Shown: one piece after another, positions 6,923 to 11,936 of the stretch | Layout of the letters: each line of letters opens with the position of its first letter | How positions within the stretch are numbered: position 1 is the first letter of the stretch | Assembly (NCBI GenBank): GCA_030037405.1 | Contig: JASHRK010000179.1 | Span: forward strand, 1-11,936 | Direction of reading: 5' to 3' | DNA length: 11,936 nucleotides | DNA from: Acidimicrobiales bacterium | Lineage (GTDB): Bacteria; Actinomycetota; Acidimicrobiia; Acidimicrobiales; Bog-793 | Notes under the pieces: generated by a model | The model's input: the letters and a program-made list of their open reading frames with translations, nothing else | What the model was told of the DNA's origin: nothing | Databases searched by the model: none | Position numbers and translations under genes: made by a program

Positions 6923-6935
6923 ACAGCACTGCTGT
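6923..6935. promoter_or_regulatory. Perfect 13-bp palindrome, putative operator
   Basis: ACAGCA-C-TGCTGT is a perfect inverted repeat about 90 bp upstream of the second Usp gene and about 108 bp upstream of the regulator start. It is followed by an AT-rich stretch (CTATATAG, 6939-6946) that could be part of a promoter. Recurrence of the same half-sites at 6809-6843 makes it a likely binding site for the neighbouring HTH regulator. Confidence 0.55.
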
Positions 6936-7011
6936 CAGCTATATAGAGTCTGATCTGCTCTGCTTCTAGGATCTGTAAGTGATGCGTCTATCCGACAAGG
7001 GGCCGCAACGT

Positions 7012-7016
7012 AGGAG
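7012..7016 (+). promoter_or_regulatory. Ribosome binding site of the second Usp gene
   Basis: AGGAG ends 9 nt before GTG 7026 and supports that start. Confidence 0.55.
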
Positions 7017-7025
7017 CGGCGAGCA

Positions 7026-7505
7026 GTGAGGGGAGCGCGCCGGATCCTCGTAGCTGTCGACAGGCTCGATGGGTTCGAAGCGGTCGTGAACGCCGTCGCC
7101 GCAGTAGCGGCCGAGGACGGCTCCGAGGTCAGGGTGCTCCACGTACAGGAGTACGCCCGTTCCGGCCCGGCTCGCTTCGACCTCGAGGAAGCTTCGGATG
7201 CCAACTTCGTGTGCCAGCTTGCCGCCCTCGAGCTCTCGCTCGCCGGCGTCGCAGCGACACCTCACCTGCTGCGCGCCCTCTACGAGAACACCGCGCGGGC
7301 GATCTCGGCGGCGGCCTGCAGCTTCGGGGCAGATCTCATCGTCCTCGGCGCCGCCCGGCGGCGACGTCTCCCGCGCTTGCGACAACGGGTGACGGAGAGA
7401 GTCTCGGAGACGGCGCCATGCCCGGTCCTTGTCGTCGGCCGCGATGCCACCGAGCGTTCCATCGCCATCCGCTCGCATGCCCTTCGCCACCCGGGATCGT
7501 CTTGA
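7026..7505 (+). CDS. UspA-like universal stress protein
   Basis: A 159-residue single-domain universal stress protein. Strand 1 ARRILVAVDRLDGFEAVVNAV, strand 2 SEVRVLHVQEYA, a helix ENTARAISAAACSFGADLIVLGAARR and the last strand APCPVLVVGRD follow the UspA plan closely. The nucleotide signature G-x2-G-x9-G-(S/T) is altered to GAARRRRLPRLRQRVTERV, with the later glycines missing, so it probably belongs to the non-ATP-binding type. GTG is supported by an AGGAG ribosome site. It is divergent from the KaiC-like/XRE/cupin regulator, with a palindromic operator candidate between them, so it is a plausible direct target. About 90 bp without clear features follow its stop. Confidence 0.8.
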   Translation: MRGARRILVAVDRLDGFEAVVNAVAAVAAEDGSEVRVLHVQEYARSGPARFDLEEASDANFVCQLAALELSLAGVAATPHLLRALYENTARAISAAACSFGADLIVLGAARRRRLPRLRQRVTERVSETAPCPVLVVGRDATERSIAIRSHALRHPGSS

Positions 7506-7698
7506 GGCTCCAGAGGCTGGTGTTTGACCGCAGTGACGGCGGGTACGTCAGCAGTGAACGAGTGACGGACGATCAAACGACAAGATCAGGTGCTCCATGC
7601 TGTTTGCGACGACAGTGATCCGCGGCCTGGATCATGGCCTCTCCAATGGCTGTCGAGGCGTTCGATGCACCGCCTCCGTAGCGGGTTCTCACGTCACC

Positions 7699-7977
7699 GT
7701 GGCGTTCGTGGTCGTCTGTGTGTTCGTCGTGGCCGTCTTCCTCAGCGTCGTCGTCCACGGCTCGTCCCGTACGCGTGGCGGCGAAGGCGGCGGGTGGTGG
7801 AGACGGCGCCGCGGGGACAGCCCTCCGAAGACGCCGCCTCCCGGCCAGCCCGACGGGTGGCCCGCCATCGAGGAGAGCACCCGCCAACGGTCGCACCGTC
7901 GCCGGCCTCGTCCGGCCTCGCTCTGCTCGCTGCGTTCTGCTCCATGCCGGGCGGGGAGGCGGGCGGTCCGAGCGTAG
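7699..7977 (+). CDS. Possible small membrane protein with Gly/Arg/Pro-rich tail
   Basis: From GTG 7699 the frame encodes about 92 residues: a single hydrophobic helix (VAFVVVCVFVVAVFLSVVV) followed by a basic glycine/arginine-rich linker and PPKTPPPGQPDGWPAIEES, which loosely resembles small actinobacterial proteins with one membrane helix and a P-x-WWP tail. Third-position GC is high through this part and drops upstream of it, so the open stretch back to ATG 7597 is probably not coding. The last 20 or so residues look less convincing, and no ribosome site is visible, so the gene may be degraded or the start misjudged. Confidence 0.4.
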   Translation: MAFVVVCVFVVAVFLSVVVHGSSRTRGGEGGGWWRRRRGDSPPKTPPPGQPDGWPAIEESTRQRSHRRRPRPASLCSLRSAPCRAGRRAVRA

Positions 7978-8047
7978 GGATTGCCCGCTGAGCAACGAGC
8001 GGCGTCGCCCGACCCGGGCGGGCGGGAAGCCGGCTTGTGGTGGTTCC
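7978..8047. terminator. Convergent gap with GC-rich hairpins
   Basis: Between two convergent reading frames, GCCCG-ACC-CGGGC at 8007-8019 forms a 5-bp stem, and CCGCT/AGCGG around 7985-8002 forms another. No T-runs are present, so a terminator role is only suggested by position. Confidence 0.3.
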
Positions 8048-8389
8048 TCAGGGGATGCGCACGTCGTGGTACCCGGTCGCCTGGGTTCTCTGCTCGTCGC
8101 TCAAGTCGGTGTCCTTGACCGGGGTGACGAGAGTCCAGTGCTTGCCCACCGGACAGCGCTGCAACCGCGCCCAGCCGAGACGCACCGCCTTCAACGATGC
8201 GCCGGGGATCCAGATCGTGGTGAAGAGGTGTCCCTTGCGGCAGCGCACGACCACGTTGCCGCCGACCTTGTAGCCGAGGCGGCGCGCCAGCAAGGTCCCT
8301 GCGGTGAGGAGAAGGATCACGAAGACGAAGAGGCGACGTCCTGGTGGCACCGTCTGCTGTCCCCGCGCCGGCGATCGCCACTGTGCCAT
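8048..8389 (-). CDS. Conserved actinobacterial small protein with paired C/H knuckles
   Basis: A 113-residue protein with one N-terminal hydrophobic segment (about residues 19-36) and a compact C-terminal domain: NVVVRCRKGHLFTTIWIPGASLKAVRLG, then RCPVGKHWTLVTPV, ending in YHDVRIP. Cys50/His54 and Cys79/His84 sit in two similar knuckles (CRKGH and CPVGKH), suggestive of a metal-binding zinc-ribbon-like fold. I recognise this as a protein common in actinobacteria but know of no assigned function. ATG is preceded at 4 nt by a GAGG-like site. It lies 87 bp downstream of the ArsR gene on the same strand and could be weakly co-transcribed. Confidence 0.78.
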   Translation of the reverse strand: MAQWRSPARGQQTVPPGRRLFVFVILLLTAGTLLARRLGYKVGGNVVVRCRKGHLFTTIWIPGASLKAVRLGWARLQRCPVGKHWTLVTPVKDTDLSDEQRTQATGYHDVRIP

Positions 8390-8476
8390 GAGGCCTCGAG
8401 GGTACTCTCCTTCCTCCGCGCCCGCCGCAGCGAGGGGAGGGACCGACCGCCACGATCCGGGCCGGCTCCGCTGAGA

Positions 8477-8815
8477 TCAGGGGGACAACCGCCGCCCTTC
8501 TTCGGCGAGCTGGCGCAGGTGCTGGAGGGCGGCGGACCAGTACCGCTCGTACTTGACGAGCCAGGGTGCCAGAGCCTCGGAGAGGACCTCGCCTTCGATC
8601 CGGTACAGCTGCTGACGACCCTGACGCTCGGCGCTCACGAGCCCCGTTGCCCGCAGGTTCATCAAGTGCTTGGAGATCCCTGAGGCGACGAGGTCGGGAA
8701 ACTCCGCGGCGAGCTGGCCGACGGTGAGAGGGCCCCGTTCGGCCAGGAGGTCGAGGATGTGCCTGCGCGTGGGGTCGGCGATGGCCCGAAAGATGTCGTC
8801 GCTGGCACTAGGCAA
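8477..8815 (-). CDS. ArsR-family winged-helix transcriptional regulator
   Basis: A 112-residue ArsR/SmtB-type repressor. The domain begins at DDIFRAIADPTRRHILDLLAERGPLTVGQLA and continues with the recognition helix ASGISKHLMNLRATGLVSAERQGRQQLYRI, then a C-terminal helix LAPWLVKYERYWSAALQHLRQLAEEG. No metal-binding CxC motif is present, so it belongs with the ArsR members paired with SRPBCC proteins rather than arsenic sensors. TTG 8815 is the only start close to the domain start; it overlaps the end of the SRPBCC gene by 8 nt, implying translational coupling. The reading frame stays open further upstream but that would overlap the SRPBCC gene heavily. The palindrome in the promoter of the pair is its likely operator. 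Confidence 0.85.
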   Translation of the reverse strand: MPSASDDIFRAIADPTRRHILDLLAERGPLTVGQLAAEFPDLVASGISKHLMNLRATGLVSAERQGRQQLYRIEGEVLSEALAPWLVKYERYWSAALQHLRQLAEEGRRLSP

Positions 8816-9239
8816 CGCTTGCGGCCACGAGGTCGGCGAGGCGCTCCAGGATCTGGTGCCGGTCGGCACCACGCTCGTAGGCTCGTAGGGTGTCGGCCCA
8901 GCCCGGCTTGCCGATGCCGGCGAAACCGTCGTGGATGACGGTGACCTCGGTGCCAACGGGCTTGGCCGTGAGGGTGATGACGAGGCGACCGGGGTGTACC
9001 CAGCCCTCTCCTTCCTCGATCCACGACAGGATCAGTCGACCCTCCGGCACGATCTCGAGCACCGTCCCGCTGATCCGCGTCTCACCATCGGGGCCGAGCA
9101 AGCTGTAGGTGCCACCGACCTTCATGTCGATCTCGATGTTGGGGCTCAGCCATTGGCGCAGCGCTTCCTCGGTCGCCAGCCATCGCCACACGGCACTCGG
9201 CGGTGCCTGGATCTCTATCGAGCGGGCTACTTCGGGCAT
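8808..9239 (-). CDS. SRPBCC / AHSA1-like domain protein
   Basis: A 143-residue START/Bet v1-like protein of the AHSA1 (Activator of Hsp90 ATPase homologue 1-like) family. Family features visible are the opening strand VARSIEIQAPPSAVWRWLATEEALRQWL, then MKVGGTYSLLGPDGETRISGTVLEIVPEGRLILSW, the strand RLVITLTAKPVGTEVTVIHDGF, and a closing helix with GWADTLRAYERGADR. Such proteins bind hydrophobic ligands in a cavity; the ligand here is unknown. ATG 9239 is chosen because GGAGGT lies 7 nt upstream; the TTG at 9254 is less good as it overlaps that site. It is the first gene of a two-gene unit with the ArsR regulator, which is the less usual order since arsR often comes first. Confidence 0.86.
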   Translation of the reverse strand: MPEVARSIEIQAPPSAVWRWLATEEALRQWLSPNIEIDMKVGGTYSLLGPDGETRISGTVLEIVPEGRLILSWIEEGEGWVHPGRLVITLTAKPVGTEVTVIHDGFAGIGKPGWADTLRAYERGADRHQILERLADLVAASVA

Positions 9240-9246
9240 CGTACCG

Positions 9247-9252
9247 ACCTCC
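9247..9252 (-). promoter_or_regulatory. Ribosome binding site of the SRPBCC gene
   Basis: GGAGGT on the minus strand ends 7 nt before ATG 9239; it decides this start over the upstream TTG at 9254. Confidence 0.8.
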
Positions 9253-9259
9253 AATACAC

Positions 9260-9289
9260 TACCAATTAGTAATAGATTACTATATGGTA
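9260..9289. promoter_or_regulatory. 30-bp imperfect palindrome, probable ArsR operator
   Basis: The arms TACCA-at-TAGTAAT and ATTACTA-ta-TGGTA are symmetrical about 9274/9275 with 12 of 15 base pairs matching; the core TAGTAAT-AG-ATTACTA is perfect apart from the 2-nt centre. The AT-rich composition contrasts sharply with the surrounding DNA. It overlaps the -10 element of the SRPBCC-arsR promoter, so binding would block transcription. Confidence 0.75.
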
Positions 9290-9306
9290 AGATATCGTTC
9301 TGTCAA
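9279..9306 (-). promoter_or_regulatory. Sigma-70-type promoter of the SRPBCC-arsR unit
   Basis: On the minus strand TTGACA (9306-9301) is followed after 16 nt by TATAGT (9284-9279), a near-consensus housekeeping promoter. Transcription would start near 9271, giving a leader of about 30 nt that includes the GGAGGT site. Confidence 0.72.
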
Positions 9307-9318
9307 GGTCTGAGCTGA

Positions 9319-9511
9319 CCGGTTCGTCCGGTGGGACACCAGGCAGCTCGCCGCTCGCACGCAGTCTGGACGTGGCTCACGCACGGGTTCGTCACCGATG
9401 CCCACCTACTGGCGCTGGCGCGTCGCCACGATGCCCACCTGGCCACCCTCGACCGGGCATGAGAGCTATGGGCGCGGGTACGACGACGTCGTGCTCGTTC
9501 CGGTCGCATAG
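9319..9511 (+). pseudogene. Frameshifted C-terminal remnant of a PIN-domain (VapC-like) toxin
   Basis: In the frame of base 9391 the sequence reads WLTHGFVTDAHLLALARRHDAHLATLDRA and then hits TGA at 9460. VTDAHLLALARRHDAHLATLDR matches the C-terminal half of PIN-domain ribonucleases, including the two late acidic positions (TDAH and LDR). After a one-base change of frame the sequence continues as HESYGRGYDDVVLVPVA and ends at TAG 9511, which looks like the natural VapC-type ending. The N-terminal half, including the first catalytic Asp, is missing; upstream lies the SRPBCC promoter. No antitoxin gene is visible. I take it as a decayed toxin gene; boundaries on the left are approximate. Confidence 0.6.
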
Positions 9512-9540
9512 GGCCCGAGCCCAGGGCCCCGCTCTCTCCC

Positions 9541-10284
9541 TCAGGACGCGAGCACGGAGACGAAGAGGTTCTCCATCGCCTGCCAGTGTCGCTCGGCGGC
9601 GGCTTCGTCGTAGCTCCCGTTGTCCGGAACGGCGAAGCCGTGGTGGGCAGGGTAGGTCTCGATGGTGTGGGCGACGCCAGCATCGCTCAGGGCCTTCTCG
9701 AGCAGGTCCTTCTGCTCGTCGGTGAAGGACTGGTCCTCGATCGCACCGGCCACGTAGACGGTGGCTTCGATCGCACCCGCTTTGTGGTGAGGGCTGTCAG
9801 GGTCGTCCTCCTTGGCAAGGTTGCCGCCGTGGAAGGAAGCGCATGCCGCGATCCGTCCACCTAGGTTGGCGGCCGCGTTGAGGGAGAGCCGGCCTCCCAT
9901 GCAGTATCCGGTGGTCCCGGCCCCACCTGGCTTCTTCTCCGGCAACGAGTCGAGGTAGTCGACGAATGCCCCGGCGTCGCGAGCCGCCATGTCGGGGGTG
10001 TAGCCCCGCATCATCCCCATGATCCACTCCATCGACTCCTTGTTCTGGAACACGGTGCGCATGTCGACCGGATCGTAGGGTCCGTTGCGGTAGTAGAAGT
10101 CGGGCACCAGGACGACGTAACCCAGTGCGGAGAGCCGCTCGCCCATCTGGCGCATGGTGTCGCGCATCCCGCCGGCGTCTGGGAACATGATCACCGCCGG
10201 CCAGGGTCCTTCACCCTCCGGGATGCTGAGGGATGCCGGGCAGGTCCCGTCCCCGGTCTCGATCTCCACGCTGCGCTGTGCCAT
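9541..10284 (-). CDS. Dienelactone hydrolase family alpha/beta hydrolase
   Basis: A 247-residue cytoplasmic hydrolase of the dienelactone hydrolase family, close to the usual length of about 235-250. The nucleophile elbow is GYCMGG (Cys128), with Asp184 in GAIEDQSF and His215 in PAHHGF completing the Cys-Asp-His triad. An oxyanion-side motif MFPDAGGMRDTMRQMGERLSALGY and the strand VVLVPDFYYR fit the family. No signal peptide is visible. ATG 10284 has GGAGG about 5 nt upstream. The natural substrate, a lactone or ester, is not predictable. It is a single gene, divergent from the MFS gene across 121 bp, so a shared role in uptake and breakdown of an aromatic-derived compound is possible but unproven. 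Confidence 0.88.
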   Translation of the reverse strand: MAQRSVEIETGDGTCPASLSIPEGEGPWPAVIMFPDAGGMRDTMRQMGERLSALGYVVLVPDFYYRNGPYDPVDMRTVFQNKESMEWIMGMMRGYTPDMAARDAGAFVDYLDSLPEKKPGGAGTTGYCMGGRLSLNAAANLGGRIAACASFHGGNLAKEDDPDSPHHKAGAIEATVYVAGAIEDQSFTDEQKDLLEKALSDAGVAHTIETYPAHHGFAVPDNGSYDEAAAERHWQAMENLFVSVLAS

Positions 10285-10405
10285 CGGGTCCTCCGTCTCT
10301 CAGCCTGGCCGTCACGCTATAGTCCCGAGGCCCGTTCCCGCCCGCGTACGCTGGTCTATCCACGCCGCGACGGAATGCGACAGGGCGAGGCACAGGTCAC
10401 CCTAG

Positions 10406-11773
10406 ATGCTGAGCTCCCCACGAGGTCCTTCGAGACCCTCTGGCGACAACATTGTCGGCGCTGCTGGCAACACTGCTGGTGGCTCAACCGAGGCACGCTC
10501 TCCCGCATACCTGCGCAAGCTGTTGGTCCTGCTCCTGCCGGCGGCGCTCTTCAATGCCTACGACAGCGAGCTTCGCGCGGTGCTTCTCACGCAATTGAAG
10601 GCTTCCTTCCACGTGGGGACGGCGGCGATCGGGGTTGCCAACATCCCTATCGGCGCCGGCCAGTTCGTCGCCTTCTTCGTGGTGCTCTTGGCCGACCGGG
10701 TCGGGCGGAGACCGATCCTCATGTGGACGATCCTCGGCTACACGGTGTGCACCACTCTCACGGCGGCGGCCTGGAACCTGTGGGCTTTCGCCGCCTTCCA
10801 GTTCGGGGCACAGATCTTCATCGGCGCCGAGTTCGGTGTGGCGGTGACGCTGCTTGCTGAAGAGGTCCCTGCCGTGCGGCGGGGCCGGTTCCTGTCATGG
10901 CTCCTTCTCGTGAGCCCGCTCGGTGCCGTTCTCGCCGGCCTGCTCGTGGCAGTGGGGTTCCTCCACAACCCGATCGGCTGGCGGGCGTTCTTCCTCCTGG
11001 CGGTCCTGCCTCTCCTCGTGGTCGCCGTCGCCCGGCGCCAGTTGGAGGAGAGCCACGCCTTTCTCGAGGCCGGAGGTCGCCGCCGCCTCGCTTCGCAGCG
11101 CTCGGCCCGCCAGGCAGTTGCAGATTCGATCGCCGTCTTCCGAGGTGGGACGAGGCGGCGTGCTCTCGCCGTCGGTGCCATCGCCTTGCTGCAGGGGATG
11201 GCTTCGGCCGCCGCCGTCGGTTGGTGGACCTACTACGCAGAGCACGAACGACACTTCGGTACGGGGACCGCCGGCTCCTTCTTCGCCATCGCCGCCCTTG
11301 TGAGCGTGGGAGGGTACCTCGTCTGTGGCCGGCTGATGGACAGGGTAGGGCGGCGCCCTACGGCTCTCCTCTACATCCTCTGCGCAGTGGCATGCGCCGT
11401 CGTCACGTTCCAGGTCTCGAGCCGCTGGCTGATGCTGCCCTTCCTGATCGGCACGGCGTTCTTCGGCATTGGTGTCGCGCCCGTCCTCTCGGCATTCGCC
11501 GTCGAGCTGTTCCCGACCCATATACGAGCCCAAGCGTCGGCCTGGATACGCAACGGTTTCGGCAACACGGGCTCTGTCCTCGGCCCGGCTCTCGTCGGGA
11601 TCCTGGGCGCCGCGAACGGACCCCTGCACAGCATCGGCAACTCCGTCACCGTGCTGATCCTCTGTCTCCTTTTGGGCACGCCGGTCGTCGTCTGGGCGAT
11701 CTCGGAGACTCGTGACGTACGTCTCGACGAGGAGCTCGGCGGGGGTGACGCCAGCGACGCCAGCCTGTCCTGA
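10406..11773 (+). CDS. MFS transporter
   Basis: A 455-residue major facilitator superfamily protein with about 12 hydrophobic helices. The two halves each carry the MFS loop motif: ADRVGRRP at residues 96-103 and MDRVGRRP at 311-318. EEVPAVRRGRFLSW after helix 4-5 and ELFPTHIRAQASAW in the second half are typical of the sugar-porter/metabolite-proton-symporter branch. The first 35 or so residues are polar, Gly/Ser-rich and not conserved-looking; ATG 10406 has only a weak AGGT at 8 nt, so a later start is possible. The substrate is unknown; organic acids or aromatic acids are typical for this branch. It is followed after 67 bp by another gene on the same strand. Confidence 0.85.
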   Translation: MLSSPRGPSRPSGDNIVGAAGNTAGGSTEARSPAYLRKLLVLLLPAALFNAYDSELRAVLLTQLKASFHVGTAAIGVANIPIGAGQFVAFFVVLLADRVGRRPILMWTILGYTVCTTLTAAAWNLWAFAAFQFGAQIFIGAEFGVAVTLLAEEVPAVRRGRFLSWLLLVSPLGAVLAGLLVAVGFLHNPIGWRAFFLLAVLPLLVVAVARRQLEESHAFLEAGGRRRLASQRSARQAVADSIAVFRGGTRRRALAVGAIALLQGMASAAAVGWWTYYAEHERHFGTGTAGSFFAIAALVSVGGYLVCGRLMDRVGRRPTALLYILCAVACAVVTFQVSSRWLMLPFLIGTAFFGIGVAPVLSAFAVELFPTHIRAQASAWIRNGFGNTGSVLGPALVGILGAANGPLHSIGNSVTVLILCLLLGTPVVVWAISETRDVRLDEELGGGDASDASLS

Positions 11774-11827
11774 GGAACCCGGTACAGCTCATGGCGCCGT
11801 CGGCAGAACGCTCGGCGGAAGCAGAAT

Positions 11828-11833
11828 GGGAGG
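11828..11833 (+). promoter_or_regulatory. Ribosome binding site of the right-edge gene
   Basis: GGGAGG ends 7 nt before ATG 11841, an ideal distance that argues for a real gene starting here. Confidence 0.7.
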
Positions 11834-11840
11834 CAGAGAC

Positions 11841-11936
11841 ATGAGCACCGAGGACACTGGTCGGGCCGCCCGCCTGACGCCACGCGACGGGTGGCGAGCA
11901 TGGCGAAGGGTCGCGCCGGCGGCCGTGCTCGTCTCT
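11841..11936 (+). CDS. N-terminus of an unidentified protein (cut by right edge)
   Basis: Thirty-two codons are visible, beginning MSTEDTGRAARLTPRDG and continuing WRAWRRVAPAAVLVS. A basic, tryptophan-containing stretch followed by the beginning of a hydrophobic segment suggests a signal peptide or a first membrane helix. The strong ribosome site supports the start. It lies 67 bp downstream of the MFS gene on the same strand. Too little is visible to name a family. Confidence 0.6.
   Translation, partial: MSTEDTGRAARLTPRDGWRAWRRVAPAAVLVS

Noticed and set aside
6900..6960. Palindrome at 6923-6935 as a transcription terminator
   Set aside because: It lies between divergent genes, has a one-base centre and no T-run, so an operator is the better reading.
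7597..7698. Upstream start (ATG 7597) for the small membrane protein
   Set aside because: Third-position GC falls in this part and the peptide has no recognisable feature, so it is probably non-coding.
7718..8683. Plus-strand open frame of 321 codons across 8048-8683
   Set aside because: Antisense to the conserved C/H-knuckle protein and ArsR gene; composition typical of a GC-rich shadow.
8816..8956. N-terminal extension of the ArsR frame to 8956
   Set aside because: It would overlap most of the end of the SRPBCC gene, and the peptide is Ser/Pro/Thr-rich with no ArsR similarity; TTG 8815 fits the domain start.
9303..9683. Minus-strand open frame running out of the hydrolase gene region
   Set aside because: It is out of frame with the dienelactone hydrolase and gives Arg/Ser-rich sequence; the PIN-like signal lies on the plus strand.

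Overview
This is a GC-rich chromosomal window with strongly GC-biased third codon positions, frequent GTG and TTG starts, two universal-stress-protein genes, and small proteins I recognise from actinobacteria. It most likely comes from an actinomycete. The DUF929 protein and overall style would suit an Acidimicrobiia-like lineage, but that is an inference. I see no tRNA or rRNA genes, CRISPR array, insertion sequence or integrase.

Layout. Positions 1-986 (minus strand) hold the N-terminal two thirds or so of a KimA-type potassium/APC transporter that runs off the left edge. About 325 bp of divergent intergenic DNA follow, with four TTCATG repeats. Positions 1312-5647 (plus strand) form a run of four genes: a type III glutamine synthetase/gamma-glutamylmethylamide-synthetase-like enzyme (glnT), an APC-family amino acid/amine permease, a small UspA-fold protein, and a membrane-anchored DUF929 protein with a thioredoxin-like CxxC. 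Convergent to it, 6815-5667 (minus) encodes an unusual 382-residue regulator: a KaiC/RecA-like domain with no usable Walker A motif, then an XRE helix-turn-helix, then a cupin. A 210-bp divergent region separates it from a second UspA-like gene (7026-7505) and contains a perfect 13-bp palindrome whose core recurs over the regulator's own start codon.

The right half holds a doubtful small membrane protein (plus), a 113-residue actinobacterial protein with two CxxGH-like knuckles (minus), an SRPBCC/AHSA1 gene followed by an overlapping ArsR regulator gene (both minus) behind a textbook promoter embedded in a 30-bp operator-like palindrome, a frameshifted C-terminal remnant of a PIN-domain (VapC-like) gene, a dienelactone-hydrolase-family enzyme (minus), an MFS transporter (plus) and the first 32 codons of another gene at the right edge.

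How the genes may work together. GlnT-like ligase plus APC permease plus an XRE-cupin regulator recalls the gamma-glutamylated amine pathways (for example PuuA/PuuP/PuuR in putrescine use, or GmaS in methylamine use). The cluster is therefore a candidate for uptake and gamma-glutamylation of an amine, with an unusual sensor-regulator next door; substrate and regulatory link are inferred, not shown. The SRPBCC-ArsR pair looks like a self-contained autoregulated unit.
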